Shown: positions 1 to 8,214 of the stretch, in pieces
Numbering within the stretch: the stretch's first letter is position 1
How the letters are laid out: each line of letters begins with the position of its first letter
Assembly: GCF_030159055.1 (NCBI RefSeq)
Contig: NZ_BQXQ01000029.1
Location: 1 to 64,000, forward strand
Direction: 5' to 3'
Source: Acidovorax sp. SUPP3334
Lineage (GTDB): Bacteria > Pseudomonadota > Gammaproteobacteria > Burkholderiales > Burkholderiaceae_C
Length of the DNA: 64,000 bases
Notes under the pieces: model-generated
The model's input: only the letters and a program-made list of their open reading frames with translations
The model's database searches: none
Told to the model about the DNA's origin: nothing
Position numbers and translations under genes: made by a program

Positions 1-52
1 ATCGCTCCTCGTCAGAGAGCGCCAACTCGACCTTCGGTCTGCCCATTCTCAT
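1..52 (-). CDS. IS630-family transposase, N-terminal fragment cut by window edge
   Basis: Seventeen codons are visible, beginning ATG at 52 (or the second ATG at 46). They encode MRMGRPKVELALSDEER, which matches the usual opening of IS630-family transposases (M-G-R-P-K-x-x-L-x-L-S-x-x-E-R). These DDE enzymes cut and paste the element at TA sites. The rest of the gene lies to the left of the window, so whether it is intact is unknown. Confidence 0.6.
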   Translation of the reverse strand, partial: MRMGRPKVELALSDEER

Positions 53-126
53 CGCGGTATCTCCGGTTCCAAGATACCTCAATGGCATGCACGATTAATG
101 CCAGAAAATAACGGGACGGGACACTA
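1..126 (-). mobile_element. end of an IS630-family insertion sequence
   Basis: The left edge of the window is one end of an insertion sequence that continues outside it. On the minus strand a transposase start lies at 52, and the sequence between it and about 124 does not continue the integrase that resumes at 127. The junction falls at a TA dinucleotide (125-126), the target that IS630/Tc1 elements duplicate. The inner sequence next to the junction on the minus strand reads GTGTCCCGTCCCGTTATT, a plausible terminal repeat. The opposite end is not visible, so the repeat and the TA duplication cannot be confirmed. Confidence 0.6.
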
Positions 127-277
127 GGCTGTACCTGAATATCCACGATTTCACGCCGGTGGGAGTGATCTGTAGGTAAAGGCCGCCACCGTCGCTGTAA
201 AGCGTGGGGGCCTTCGGATGTTTGGCGGTAGCGTCGCGCACGACCGCATTGGTTAAAGCTGAGTATTTGCGTGCCAT
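127..277 (-). pseudogene. P4-type tyrosine integrase, N-terminal 50 residues, disrupted by IS630 element
   Basis: From ATG 277 the frame reads MARKYSALTNAVVRDA and then SDGGGLYLQITPTGVKSW-IFRYS, the typical N-terminal arm-binding domain (DUF4102) of P4-like prophage and island integrases. The similarity stops abruptly at the TA at 125-126, where the insertion sequence begins. The catalytic domain with the R-H-R-Y residues is absent from the window and may lie beyond the element. This marks the remnant of an integrated island or prophage. Family identity is fairly sure; the fate of the remainder is unknown. Confidence 0.7.
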
Positions 278-599
278 GGGTATAGTGCAATTCAATATGC
301 GACTCACACCAAAGCACGGCGCAGTTGGGACGTTCGCGAACGCTAGCGATTCGCTAGTTTTCTCGGCTACTACGTGGCGAACCAAAGCGGCCAATCGCGC
401 ACCTTCCTCGCCCCGTCGTCCACTCCGCCATATCGAAGCCTTCGCAAGTTCTTCTTGCGAAGGCTTTTTGCTTTGCGCGAGCGCCGCATGGCTCGGGCAT
501 GCCGTTTGCCAATTCGATGCAGCAGGGGAGCGAAAGGGTTTTCGCAGACTCATTGGCACCTCTCCACTGTCCCGAAAACTGCAAACAAGGAGCGAAACG
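278..599. other. intergenic region between integrase remnant and next gene
   Basis: No convincing gene is present. It contains a short hairpin with four T residues (CTAGCG 343-348, CGCTAG 352-357, then TTTT) and, at 420-430, CCACTCCGCCA, which looks like the 3' end of a serine tRNA but has no matching 5' half upstream. A strong terminator follows at 438-469. The 3' part (588-595, AAGGAGCG) is the ribosome binding site of the gene at 600. Confidence 0.5.
438..469 (+). terminator. rho-independent terminator
   Basis: GCCTTCGCAAG (438-448) and CTTGCGAAGGC (454-464) form a perfect 11-bp stem with a 5-nt loop, followed by five T residues (465-469). The orientation fits a plus-strand transcript ending here. 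It comes only 7 bases after the tRNA-like CCA at 430, an arrangement expected downstream of a tRNA gene. Confidence 0.85.
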
Positions 600-926
600 A
601 TGGCCTCCCAGTCGCCCACCTCACCTACCTTGGCCAACAGTGACGATGGCGTGTCTTTTTCGCGGTCCGCTGTGGGAGAAGAAGATCCGGGCGCTTCGCT
701 CGATGCCGGGCATCCATTGCCAGGCAGTTCCGATCAGCCTGCAGGAAGTCATGGGGCTACGGGCGCTTTGCCACCGTTGGCGCCTGGAGACGAAGCAGCG
801 CCCGGGACACCGGGTGCCGGCGAAAACCTTTGTCCGGCTTGCGGCGGCACGGGGAGAAACGGCACCGTTCCTTGTAGTAACTGCGAGGGGACAGGTCGAG
901 TCACTGTCGGAATTGGCGGGGCGTGA
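600..926 (+). CDS. small zinc-ribbon-like protein with paired CxxCxGxG motifs
   Basis: A 108-residue protein of unknown role. The first 70 residues are rich in Ser, Gly, Pro and Ala and look disordered. The C-terminus carries CPACGGTG (78-85) and CSNCEGTG (92-99), two DnaJ-type CxxCxGxG knuckles that would together bind one zinc ion. ATG 600 is chosen because AAGGAG lies about 7 bases upstream and because the longer upstream frame crosses the terminator. There is no signal peptide. Zinc binding is inferred from the motif; a chaperone-like or nucleic-acid role would be a guess. Confidence 0.65.
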   Translation: MASQSPTSPTLANSDDGVSFSRSAVGEEDPGASLDAGHPLPGSSDQPAGSHGATGALPPLAPGDEAAPGTPGAGENLCPACGGTGRNGTVPCSNCEGTGRVTVGIGGA

Positions 927-1103
927 TAGCCCTCAGTACGTAGCACCATGTTGACTGGTCATGCCGGGCCGGCAGCAGGGGCAAAGTGCCCAGACGGGTA
1001 GAGCGCCAGCGGGCACAATCGCGGCTTTTCGCCCGCCTTCACCTTTAACCCGACCGAGCGAGCCGACCATTGGCACTCGCCATTCCGCGCACCTGCCCCT
1101 GCA

Positions 1104-2285
1104 ATGCCATCTGCCCCAACGCTGCCCCTTCCGCCCGCCAGCCCTGTATCTGCCCGGCTGCAATCCATCGACGCGCTGCGCGGGCTCGTGATCCTGTTCA
1201 TGCTGCTGGACCATGTGCGGGAAACGTTCTTCCTGCATTACCAGGTCGGCGACCCCATGGCCGTGGCCACCACCTCGCCCGAACTGTTCGCCAGCCGCTT
1301 GCTGGCCCATGTCTGCGCGCCGGTGTTCGTCTTTCTGACGGGCCTGTCCGCCTGCCTGTATGGCGCACGGCAGGGCGGCGGCCGGGCTTCGGCCTCGGTG
1401 TTCCTGCTGCAGCGCGGGCTGTTTCTGGTCGTACTGGAACTCACGCTGGTGAACTTCGCCTGGACCTTCCAATGGCCACCCAAGGTGGTGTATTTGCAGG
1501 TCATCTGGGTGATCGGGTTGAGCATGCTGGCCTTGGCGGGGCTGCTGTGGCTGCCGCGAAAAGCGCTGATCGCGCTGGGCGTGGTGCTCGTGGCGGGGCA
1601 CAACCTGCTGGACGGCCTGCATTTTCCCGTTGGCCATGCGCTGCACATTCCCTGGGCGGTGCTCCACGACCGTGGCTGGATCGAGCTGGGCGAATCGCTG
1701 CGCCTGCGGACCTCATACCCGCTGCTGCCGTGGATCGGCGTGATCGCACTGGGCTACGCCGCAGGCCCGTGGTTTCTGGCCTCGGCCGATGCGCATGGCC
1801 GGCAGCGCCGCCTGCTTGTCTGGGGCGCAGGCCTGCTGGCAGGCTTCGCCGTGGTGCGAGCCTGGAACGTGTACGGCGACCGACCCTGGGTGCATGCAGA
1901 GACTGCTTTGGTCACGGCCATGTCGTTCTTCAACGTGACCAAGTACCCTCCATCGCTGCTGTTCATCGCGCTGACTCTGGGCATCGGCCTGCTGGTGCTG
2001 CGCGCGTTCGAGCGATTGCCGGCCGGCACCGGTCTTCGGGTGCTGGCGGTGTTCGGCGCGGCGCCCATGTTCTTTTACCTGCTGCACCTCTATGTGCTCA
2101 AGGCGCTGTACCTGGGCGCTCTGGCGTCGTGGGGCCCCAACCAGGGGCGGTATTTCGGTTTCGACGCCATGTGGGGCATCTGGCTGTGCACGGTGGTGCT
2201 GGCCGCAGCGCTCTACCCGGCGGTAAAGGCCTTCGGGGCCTTCAAGGCGCGGCGGCGCGACATCGCCTGGCTCAAATACCTGTAG
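1104..2285 (+). CDS. DUF1624/HGSNAT-like multipass membrane protein
   Basis: A 393-residue inner-membrane protein with many hydrophobic segments. Near the start it has SIDALRG (21-27) followed by LLDHVRE with His37, the signature of the DUF1624 family related to the catalytic part of heparan-alpha-glucosaminide N-acetyltransferase. Family members are thought to move acyl groups across the membrane onto periplasmic or cell-surface acceptors; the substrate here is unknown. Length is normal for the family. It stands alone, convergent with the dmeF pseudogene 33 bases downstream. Confidence 0.75.
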   Translation: MPSAPTLPLPPASPVSARLQSIDALRGLVILFMLLDHVRETFFLHYQVGDPMAVATTSPELFASRLLAHVCAPVFVFLTGLSACLYGARQGGGRASASVFLLQRGLFLVVLELTLVNFAWTFQWPPKVVYLQVIWVIGLSMLALAGLLWLPRKALIALGVVLVAGHNLLDGLHFPVGHALHIPWAVLHDRGWIELGESLRLRTSYPLLPWIGVIALGYAAGPWFLASADAHGRQRRLLVWGAGLLAGFAVVRAWNVYGDRPWVHAETALVTAMSFFNVTKYPPSLLFIALTLGIGLLVLRAFERLPAGTGLRVLAVFGAAPMFFYLLHLYVLKALYLGALASWGPNQGRYFGFDAMWGIWLCTVVLAAALYPAVKAFGAFKARRRDIAWLKYL

Positions 2286-2318
2286 CGCTGGATACGCGCA
2301 TCACAGCGCGCGAATGCG

Positions 2319-3347
2319 TCATAAGGGCAGGGGCGAGCCTTCGTACCGATTCACTTCGATGGAGATGTGCACCAGTTCCTCATGCACGCTCAGCAGGTGT
2401 TTGAAGAAGTCGGGCGCCACGGACGCGTGGGTCGTAGACAGCGAGACGATGCAGGCATACACGCCTGTGCCTACGCGCCAGACGTGAAGGTCGCACACCG
2501 TAGCTGGTATGGGGCTCGCGGCAATGGCCTGTCGGATTTCGGCCACCACAGGCGCATCCATTTCGGCATCGAGCAGCACTTTGCCGGTGTCTCTCAGCAA
2601 TCCCCAGGCCCAGCGGGCCACCAGCGCTGCGCCGAGCAGGCCCACGGCGGGGTCGAGCCAGTCGGCACCCCACAGCAGCCCACCGCCAAGCGCTGCGATG
2701 GCGAGCACAGAGGTTGCCGCGTCGGCCACCACGTGCAGGTAGGCGGATCGCAGGTTGAGGTCTGCTGGCGCTGCGCCGTGAGCATGGCCATGGCTGTGGC
2801 CGACGCGGGCATCATGCCCGTGATGCCCGTGGGGTTCGTGATGCCCGTGGGGTTCGTCGTGGGCATGGTGCGCATGCCCGCCGCGCAGCAACCAGGCGCA
2901 GGCCAGGTTGACCACCAAGCCCAGCGCGGCCGTGAAAATCGCTTGCTCGTAGTGAATGGGCGTTGGTGCCACCAGCCTTTGCAACGACTGGAGCACCATG
3001 AGGCCTGCCACGAGCAGCAAAAGAATGGCGCTGGTATAGCCCCCCAGCACTTCGATCTTCCAGGTGCCGAATGCGAAACGGCCATCGTTGGCATGGCGCC
3101 GGGCAGCGGCATATGCCACCGCGGAAAGACCCAGTGCCAGGGCGTGCGAACTCATGTGTCAGCCGTCCGCCAGCAACGCCATCGACCCGAAAGCCCAGCC
3201 CCCAGCGATCTCCGCCACCATCATGGCGGCAGTCAACACCACCGCCCACCGCGTGTTGCGCTCTGCCATCGGATTGCCTTGGCTGAAGACGTGGGGATGC
3301 TGCCAGCCTGCAGCGAGCGAGACGTCGGGGTGGTGGGTTTCGATCAT
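2319..3347 (-). pseudogene. dmeF: cation diffusion facilitator (DmeF-like Co/Ni exporter) with in-frame stop
   Basis: The frame from ATG 3347 encodes a cation diffusion facilitator of about 342 residues: N-terminal MIETHHPD and HVF, six predicted membrane segments, a long cytoplasmic loop packed with His (HGHHEPHGHHGHD region), and a C-terminal metal-binding domain ending at 2319. Codon 63 is TGA (3159-3161), exactly where the family has the Trp of the motif LLADGWHM; the next codons read HMSSHA as expected. One base change (TGG to TGA) explains it. The metal-binding HxxxD site lies around the stop, so neither half should work alone. It diverges from a matching metal sensor. Sequencing error is the main alternative. 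Confidence 0.8.
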
Positions 3348-3363
3348 GGTCTGCACCTTTTGA

Positions 3364-3380
3364 ATACTGGCCCCCAGTAT
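3364..3380. promoter_or_regulatory. metal-sensor operator between dmeF and dmeR
   Basis: ATACTGG (3364-3370) and CCAGTAT (3374-3380) form a perfect 7-bp inverted repeat around CCC. Read on the minus strand it is TACTGGGGGCCAGTA, close to the known RcnR/DmeR operator (TACT, a G tract, then AGTA). It sits between the two divergent starts, 17 bases before dmeF, and is expected to silence transcription until nickel or cobalt binds the repressor. Confidence 0.8.
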
Positions 3381-3409
3381 ATTGAAAGCCGCTTCATACA
3401 ATGCCCGCC

Positions 3410-3685
3410 ATGGCCCATACCATCCATGGAAAAAAGAAACTTCTCGCCCGCGTGCGCCGCATCCAGGGCCAAGCTGCGGCCCTGGAGAGGGCGCTGGAAC
3501 AAGACGCCGACTGTACGGCGGTGCTTCAGCAGATCGCAGCCGTTCGCGGTGCCGTGAACGGCCTGATGGCGCAGGTGCTGGAAGGCCACATCCTTCAGCA
3601 CCTGGGCGATCCCGACACTCCCGCGCCGCAACGCGAGCGTGACGTGGCGACCGTGGCATCGGCTCTGCGCTCCTACCTCAAGTAA
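3410..3685 (+). CDS. dmeR: DmeR/RcnR-type Ni/Co-sensing transcriptional repressor
   Basis: A 91-residue all-helical repressor of the CsoR/RcnR family (FrmR superfamily). Starting at ATG 3410 gives His3, Cys35, His60 and His64, exactly the RcnR metal ligands, which argues for this start over the ATG at 3401. The DNA-binding face shows KKKLLARVRRIQGQ (8-21). In this family nickel or cobalt binding releases the operator and lets the exporter be made. The operator just upstream fits this type and the divergent gene is dmeF. Because the exporter is interrupted, the sensor may now control nothing useful nearby. Confidence 0.85.
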   Translation: MAHTIHGKKKLLARVRRIQGQAAALERALEQDADCTAVLQQIAAVRGAVNGLMAQVLEGHILQHLGDPDTPAPQRERDVATVASALRSYLK

Positions 3686-3776
3686 GCGATCGCGGGCATC
3701 GGCGGCGCAAACCGGGCCTGTCCGGGCTTGTAGCGCCCGCGAGCGGCGGATGCCGACCTTGGCGACAATCGGGCCC

Positions 3777-4988
3777 ATGTTTCCTTCCGCTTTCCTTCGC
3801 ATCGCCCTCGTTCTGGGCCTTCTCTCGGCCATCGGCCCTTTTGCCATCGACATGTACCTGCCAGCGCTGCCCGACATCGGGCGCAGCCTGGGCGCCCCGG
3901 TCGGCGCGGTGCAATGGAGCCTGACGGCGTTCTTTCTCTCGCTGGGGGCCGGGCAGTTGCTCTACGGACCGGTCTCCGACATGGTAGGGCGCAAGCCACC
4001 GCTGTACTTCGGGCTGCTGCTCTTCACCGTGGCCAGCGTGGGCTGCGCGCTGGCGACCGAGATCGAGATGCTGGTGGCCCTGCGCTTTCTGCAGGGCCTG
4101 GGGGCGGCGGCCGGCATGGCCATCCCGCGTGCGGTGGTGCGCGACCTGCACACCGGCACCGATGCCGCACGGCTGATGTCGCTGTTGATGCTGGTGTTCA
4201 GCGTGTCGCCCATTCTTGCGCCGCTGGCGGGCAGCGGGGTCATCGCGCTGACGGGCTGGCGCGGCGTTTTCTGGGCCGTCGCCGTCGCGGCCATCGCGGG
4301 GCTGGCGCTGGTCTACGGCGCGCTGCGTGAGACGCGCCCCGCCGCCGACCGGGTCGAAAGCAGCGTGGGCAGTGCCGTTCGCGCCTATGGCCTGCTGCTG
4401 CGGGACCGCCACTACCTGGGCCTCGTCTTCATCGGCGGCTGTGCCATGTCGGGGTTCTTCGTCTATCTGGCGGGTTCTCCGTTTGTGCTCATCAACCATT
4501 ACGGGCTCACACCCACGCAGTACAGCCTGGCCTTTTCGCTCAACGCTGCGGCGTTCATCGGCTCGTCTCAGTTCACCGGCATGTTGGGCGAGCGCTTCGG
4601 CCTGGTGCCGCTGGTGAAAGCGGCCGTCAGCGCGTCCGGCGTGGTCATGGTGGCGCTGCTGGCCTATTACCTGATGGGCGGCGACCAGCTGCCTGTGCTG
4701 ATCGCGCTGTATTTCGTCTCCAGTGCATTCATGGGACTGGTGATTCCCACCACTTCGGTGCTGGCGCTGGAAAAGCACGGCGCGATCGCCGGCACCGCTT
4801 CGGCGTTGCTGGGCACGCTGCAGATGCTGTCGGGGGCTGCCGCCATGGGCATCGTCGGCCTGTTCGCCAACGGCGAGCCGCTGCCCATGGTGATCGGCAT
4901 GGCGGCGGGCGCGCTGGTGGCCGTGGCACTCACCTGGATCACGCTGGCCGGACTGCCCACCCACCGGGCGCGAGGGGCGCAGGCTTGA
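3777..4988 (+). CDS. Bcr/CflA-family MFS multidrug exporter
   Basis: A 403-residue, 12-segment major facilitator protein. The first helix has GPFAIDMYLPALP, and the second-third loop has GPVSDMVGRKP, both typical of the Bcr/CflA drug:proton antiporters (bicyclomycin, chloramphenicol and similar compounds). ATG 3777 starts just before the first helix; ATG 3750 is possible and adds nine residues. Its stop overlaps the start of the next exporter, so the two are probably co-transcribed. The substrate cannot be read from sequence. Confidence 0.85.
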   Translation: MFPSAFLRIALVLGLLSAIGPFAIDMYLPALPDIGRSLGAPVGAVQWSLTAFFLSLGAGQLLYGPVSDMVGRKPPLYFGLLLFTVASVGCALATEIEMLVALRFLQGLGAAAGMAIPRAVVRDLHTGTDAARLMSLLMLVFSVSPILAPLAGSGVIALTGWRGVFWAVAVAAIAGLALVYGALRETRPAADRVESSVGSAVRAYGLLLRDRHYLGLVFIGGCAMSGFFVYLAGSPFVLINHYGLTPTQYSLAFSLNAAAFIGSSQFTGMLGERFGLVPLVKAAVSASGVVMVALLAYYLMGGDQLPVLIALYFVSSAFMGLVIPTTSVLALEKHGAIAGTASALLGTLQMLSGAAAMGIVGLFANGEPLPMVIGMAAGALVAVALTWITLAGLPTHRARGAQA

Positions 4989-6445
4989 ACGCCGATTCCG
5001 CCGCAGGCGACCGGTCCCGCCGGGCCGCCGCGCGGGCCGCGGCCACGCCAGCGTCGCCGGACGGCCTGCCGCCGCGCGAGCGGGCCTGGGCCATGCTGGT
5101 CATCGTCCTCGGGCTCACGGTGGCGGTGCTGGACGGCAGCATCGTCAACCTGGCGCTGCCCGGCATCGCGCGTGAGCTGAACGCCGGTGCGTCCCAGGCC
5201 ATCTGGGTGGTCAACGCCTACCAGATCGCCACGCTCGTCATGCTGCTGCCGCTGGCCTCGCTGGGCGAGCGGTTCGGCTACCGGCGCGTTTACCTGCTCG
5301 GCATGGCGCTGTTCGCCGTGTCGTCCCTGGGCGCCATGCTGGCCACCTCGCTGCCCACGCTGATCGTGGCGCGCGCCGTGCAGGGCCTGGGGGCGGCCGG
5401 CATCATGAGCGTGAACGCCGCGCTGGTGCGGCTGGTCTACCCGCGCGCGCAGCTCGGCCAGGGCATGGCCATCAACTCGTTGGTCGTCGCCACCTCCTCG
5501 ATGGCGGGGCCTTCGGTGGCAGCGGGCATCCTGTCGGTGGCGTCCTGGCCCTGGCTCTTCGCGCTGAATTTGCCGCTGGGCCTGTTCACCCTGTGGCTGG
5601 GGCGGCGCGCGCTGCCGTCCAACCCGCCCACCACGCACAAGGGCGCGCGCCTGACGGTGCTGGACGTCACGCTCAACATCCTCATGTTCGCGCTCATCTT
5701 CATCGGCGGCGAGCAATTGGGCGTGCGCGGAGAAGCGGCCGGAACGGCTTCGCCCCTGGGCTGGGCGTTGCTGCTGGCTGGCGTGGCGGTGGGGTGGGTG
5801 TACCTGCGGCGCCAGATGCGCCTGGCCGTGCCGCTCTTTCCGGTGGACCTGCTTCGCATTCCCGTCTTCGCACTGTCGATGGGCGCCTCGGTGAGTGCAT
5901 TCTGTGCGCAGATGCTGGCCTTCCTGTCGCTGCCTTTTCTGCTGCTGGAGGCCCAGGGGCGCTCGCACCTTGAGGCCGGTCTGCTCATCACCGCCTGGCC
6001 CCTTGCGATCGTGCTGATCGCACCGCTGGCAGGGCGGCTCATCGGCCGTTTCGCAGACGGCTTGCTGGGTGGCATCGGCATGGCGGTGTTCGCGTGCGGG
6101 CTGCTCGCGCTGGCCGCCCTGCCGCCGCAGCCCGGCGTGTTCGACGTGGCGTGGCGCATGCTGCTGTGCGGTGCGGGCTTCGGGCTTTTTCAGTCGCCCA
6201 ACAACCACACCATCGTGACCTCGGCCCCGCTGCACCGCTCAGGCGCGGCCAGCGGCATGCTGGGCACTGCGCGCCTTACCGGGCAGACGCTCGGCGCGGT
6301 GGTGCTGGCGGGCATCTTCGCCGTCTGGGGCCTGCACGACGGGCGGGGCGAGGCCGTCGCGCTGACGGTGGCGGCCGGCTGTGCCGCCGTGGCGGCCGTG
6401 TGCAGCGTGATGCGGTTGCGGCAGGCGCCACGGGCGCATCCCTGA
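4985..6445 (+). CDS. EmrB/QacA-family (DHA2) MFS exporter
   Basis: A 486-residue, 14-segment MFS transporter. It shows LDGSIVNLALPGI in helix 1 and LGERFGYRRV in the loop after helix 2, both diagnostic of DHA2 drug exporters. The start is TTG 4985, overlapping the TGA of the upstream gene (4986-4988), which suggests translational coupling; the next in-frame ATG at about 5093 would remove much of the first helix. The N-terminal 30 residues are Ala/Arg-rich and cytoplasmic. No membrane fusion protein is adjacent, so it may work alone. The drug is unknown. Confidence 0.8.
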   Translation: MNADSAAGDRSRRAAARAAATPASPDGLPPRERAWAMLVIVLGLTVAVLDGSIVNLALPGIARELNAGASQAIWVVNAYQIATLVMLLPLASLGERFGYRRVYLLGMALFAVSSLGAMLATSLPTLIVARAVQGLGAAGIMSVNAALVRLVYPRAQLGQGMAINSLVVATSSMAGPSVAAGILSVASWPWLFALNLPLGLFTLWLGRRALPSNPPTTHKGARLTVLDVTLNILMFALIFIGGEQLGVRGEAAGTASPLGWALLLAGVAVGWVYLRRQMRLAVPLFPVDLLRIPVFALSMGASVSAFCAQMLAFLSLPFLLLEAQGRSHLEAGLLITAWPLAIVLIAPLAGRLIGRFADGLLGGIGMAVFACGLLALAALPPQPGVFDVAWRMLLCGAGFGLFQSPNNHTIVTSAPLHRSGAASGMLGTARLTGQTLGAVVLAGIFAVWGLHDGRGEAVALTVAAGCAAVAAVCSVMRLRQAPRAHP

Positions 6446-6460
6446 AAGCACTATGGGTGT

Positions 6461-6515
6461 TTCAGGCCTCCAGCACAATCAATACCACGGCATGTTGCTA
6501 TTAAAATAATAGCAA
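6461..6515 (+). repeat. dispersed hairpin repeat, copy A
   Basis: TTGCTATTA (6495-6503) and TAATAGCAA (6507-6515) form a perfect 9-bp stem with an AAA loop. The preceding bases (about 6464-6484, GGCCTCCAGCACAATCAATA) match the reverse complement of the repeat at 18859-18921 at 19 of 21 positions, so this is a member of a repeat family and not just a terminator. It lies between two convergent genes. Confidence 0.75.
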
Positions 6516-6533
6516 TCGTTTCCAGGAAGGCTT

Positions 6534-7679
6534 TCAGGGGCCGTGGGGCTCGGGGGTGGCTGGCGGCAACTCCGGTCGGGGTGCCACCTGCTCCGCGAGG
6601 GTGTGCAAGGTCAGCGGCGCGCAGCCTTCGGCATGGTTGCTCACGGTGATGAAGGCGTTCTGTCCTGCCCCGGTGATGCCGGCGATGGTGCGCGCCAGCA
6701 GCTCGTGCACTTCCGGTGCCGGATGCACGATCCGGTCGTAGGGGGAATAAAGCGTTTCTGCGTCTTCGTAGCCGTAAGCGCCGTGCACGGGGTTCAGGTT
6801 CCACCGGCACACCAGCGGGCCGGGCCACAGCCGGCGCAGCACATGCAGTTGTTCCTGCAGCGAAGGCATCTTGGCTTGCAACCCCACGCAATACGTGGCG
6901 CCGGCCTCGCGCAAGACTTCGGCGAAGCGGGGCATGAACTCGGGCGACAGCCACTCGGGGTCGCGCACTTCCACGGCCAGCACGCCGTCCGGTGCCGTGG
7001 GCGCGAGCGGCGGCTGCGCCAGCAGCAGGGTGCGCAGACGATCCAGCACCTGCGGCAAGCGGTCCAGCTGCGCCAGGGGCAACGGGCTCAACTGAAACAC
7101 CAGTGCGCCCACCTTGCGGCCCAGCCCTTCGAGCGCTGGCGCCACGAATTCCTGCGTGGCGAGCGCAGCATCCAGAAACGCCGGGTTGGCCTGCCGCCCG
7201 CGCCCGTCTTCGCCGCGCACCAGCGCATCGGTCACCAGGCTGGGCGCCTTCACCACGAAGCGAAAATCGTCCGGCACCTGCGCCGCATAGCGCTCGTACT
7301 GGCTCACGGTGAGCGGCCGGTAGAAGCTGCGGTCGATGCTGACCGTGCGCATGAGCGGGTGCTGGGCATAGACCGGCAATCCGTTCTTGGAGAGTACCTG
7401 CTCGGAATGCTCGCCCTCCCACAGCAGACCCTTCCAGCCGGGATACGTCCAGGACGACGTGCCCATGCGCAGGCGGGGCGGCAGCCGCGCCGCGAGTTGG
7501 CGCAGTTCTTCGTCCCACTGCGCCGGGTGCACGGTACCGCTGCGGCGCACGGCGGGCGCCTTCGCAGGCTGGGCGGCCCCCTTCGGCCGAGCCGCATCTG
7601 TTGCAGCGGGCTCTGCAGGCGCTGTGGGGGGCTCGGGCGGCGCAGGCAGATCGCCGAAAAGATCGTCTTGGTCTTGCAT
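6534..7679 (-). CDS. DUF72 (YecE-like) protein
   Basis: A 381-residue cytoplasmic protein of the DUF72 family, a TIM-barrel fold of unknown activity. The core begins after a Pro/Ala-rich N-terminal stretch of about 70 residues, with MGTSSWTYPGWKG and later FVVKAP and VEVRDPEW motifs. Family members are usually about 250-300 residues, so the N-terminal extension is an addition. ATG 7679 is chosen; the longer TTG at 7703 would overlap the upstream stop. It probably shares a transcript with the small gene upstream (7700-8104). Confidence 0.8.
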   Translation of the reverse strand: MQDQDDLFGDLPAPPEPPTAPAEPAATDAARPKGAAQPAKAPAVRRSGTVHPAQWDEELRQLAARLPPRLRMGTSSWTYPGWKGLLWEGEHSEQVLSKNGLPVYAQHPLMRTVSIDRSFYRPLTVSQYERYAAQVPDDFRFVVKAPSLVTDALVRGEDGRGRQANPAFLDAALATQEFVAPALEGLGRKVGALVFQLSPLPLAQLDRLPQVLDRLRTLLLAQPPLAPTAPDGVLAVEVRDPEWLSPEFMPRFAEVLREAGATYCVGLQAKMPSLQEQLHVLRRLWPGPLVCRWNLNPVHGAYGYEDAETLYSPYDRIVHPAPEVHELLARTIAGITGAGQNAFITVSNHAEGCAPLTLHTLAEQVAPRPELPPATPEPHGP

Positions 7680-7699
7680 GGGTCGAATCGATGGGTCTT

Positions 7700-8104
7700 T
7701 CAATCCCCTGAAAACAGCCCGCCTTCATTGAGCAATTCGTAGGCAATGTCCGGGTGCCGGTCCATGCTCTTCTTGATCGCGGCGGGAATCGCCTGCCGCG
7801 TCTTGCGGCACAGCCCGCGTTGCTCCAGGACCAGGATCGCGATGCCGCGCAGGCTGCGCACTTCGTTGGGGCTGGTGGTGATGCTCAGGCGAATGCCCAG
7901 TTGCTCGTCCAGCCGGGCCTGCATGCGGCGCAAATCGGCCAGGCTGCCCAGGTTTTCCAGCCGCTCGATGAGCCGCTTTTCTTCATCGCGGGTGAGGCGC
8001 AGCACCCGCAGATCGCCGCTCGGTGCCTGCAGCAGCGCATCCCGATCGCACACGCACGCGCCCGGCGGGCATTCGGTGCGGATGGCGAAAGGCAAGGGCG
8101 TCAT
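7700..8104 (-). CDS. hypothetical protein with N-terminal CPPGACVC motif
   Basis: A 134-residue protein I do not recognise. From ATG 8104 it reads MTPLPFAIRTE then CPPGACVCDRD (Cys pair and a third Cys), then a charged helical region (RLTRDEEKRLIERLENL) and a second helical part ending in LLNEGGLFSGD. Conserved-looking codon use and its position just ahead of the DUF72 gene support it being real. A longer start at 8218 exists, but it runs through low-complexity ATGGATGG repeats. Cytoplasmic; perhaps metal-binding through the Cys cluster, which is a guess. Confidence 0.6.
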   Translation of the reverse strand: MTPLPFAIRTECPPGACVCDRDALLQAPSGDLRVLRLTRDEEKRLIERLENLGSLADLRRMQARLDEQLGIRLSITTSPNEVRSLRGIAILVLEQRGLCRKTRQAIPAAIKKSMDRHPDIAYELLNEGGLFSGD

Positions 8105-8214
8105 GGATGGATGAATGGATGGGCGATGGCGTGGCGTGGGCCGCCGTGGCGGCCTGTGCATTTTAGGGAAGCACCATGGCCCCCGTGGCGACACGGGTAG
8201 GGGTGTCAGCGTCT

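Noticed and set aside
420-430. Complete serine tRNA gene
   Set aside because: No T-arm consensus or 5' acceptor half within 100 bases; only the 3' end matches.
3159-3161. TGA in dmeF as a selenocysteine codon
   Set aside because: The family has Trp, not Cys, at this position, and no hairpin typical of a bacterial SECIS follows the TGA.
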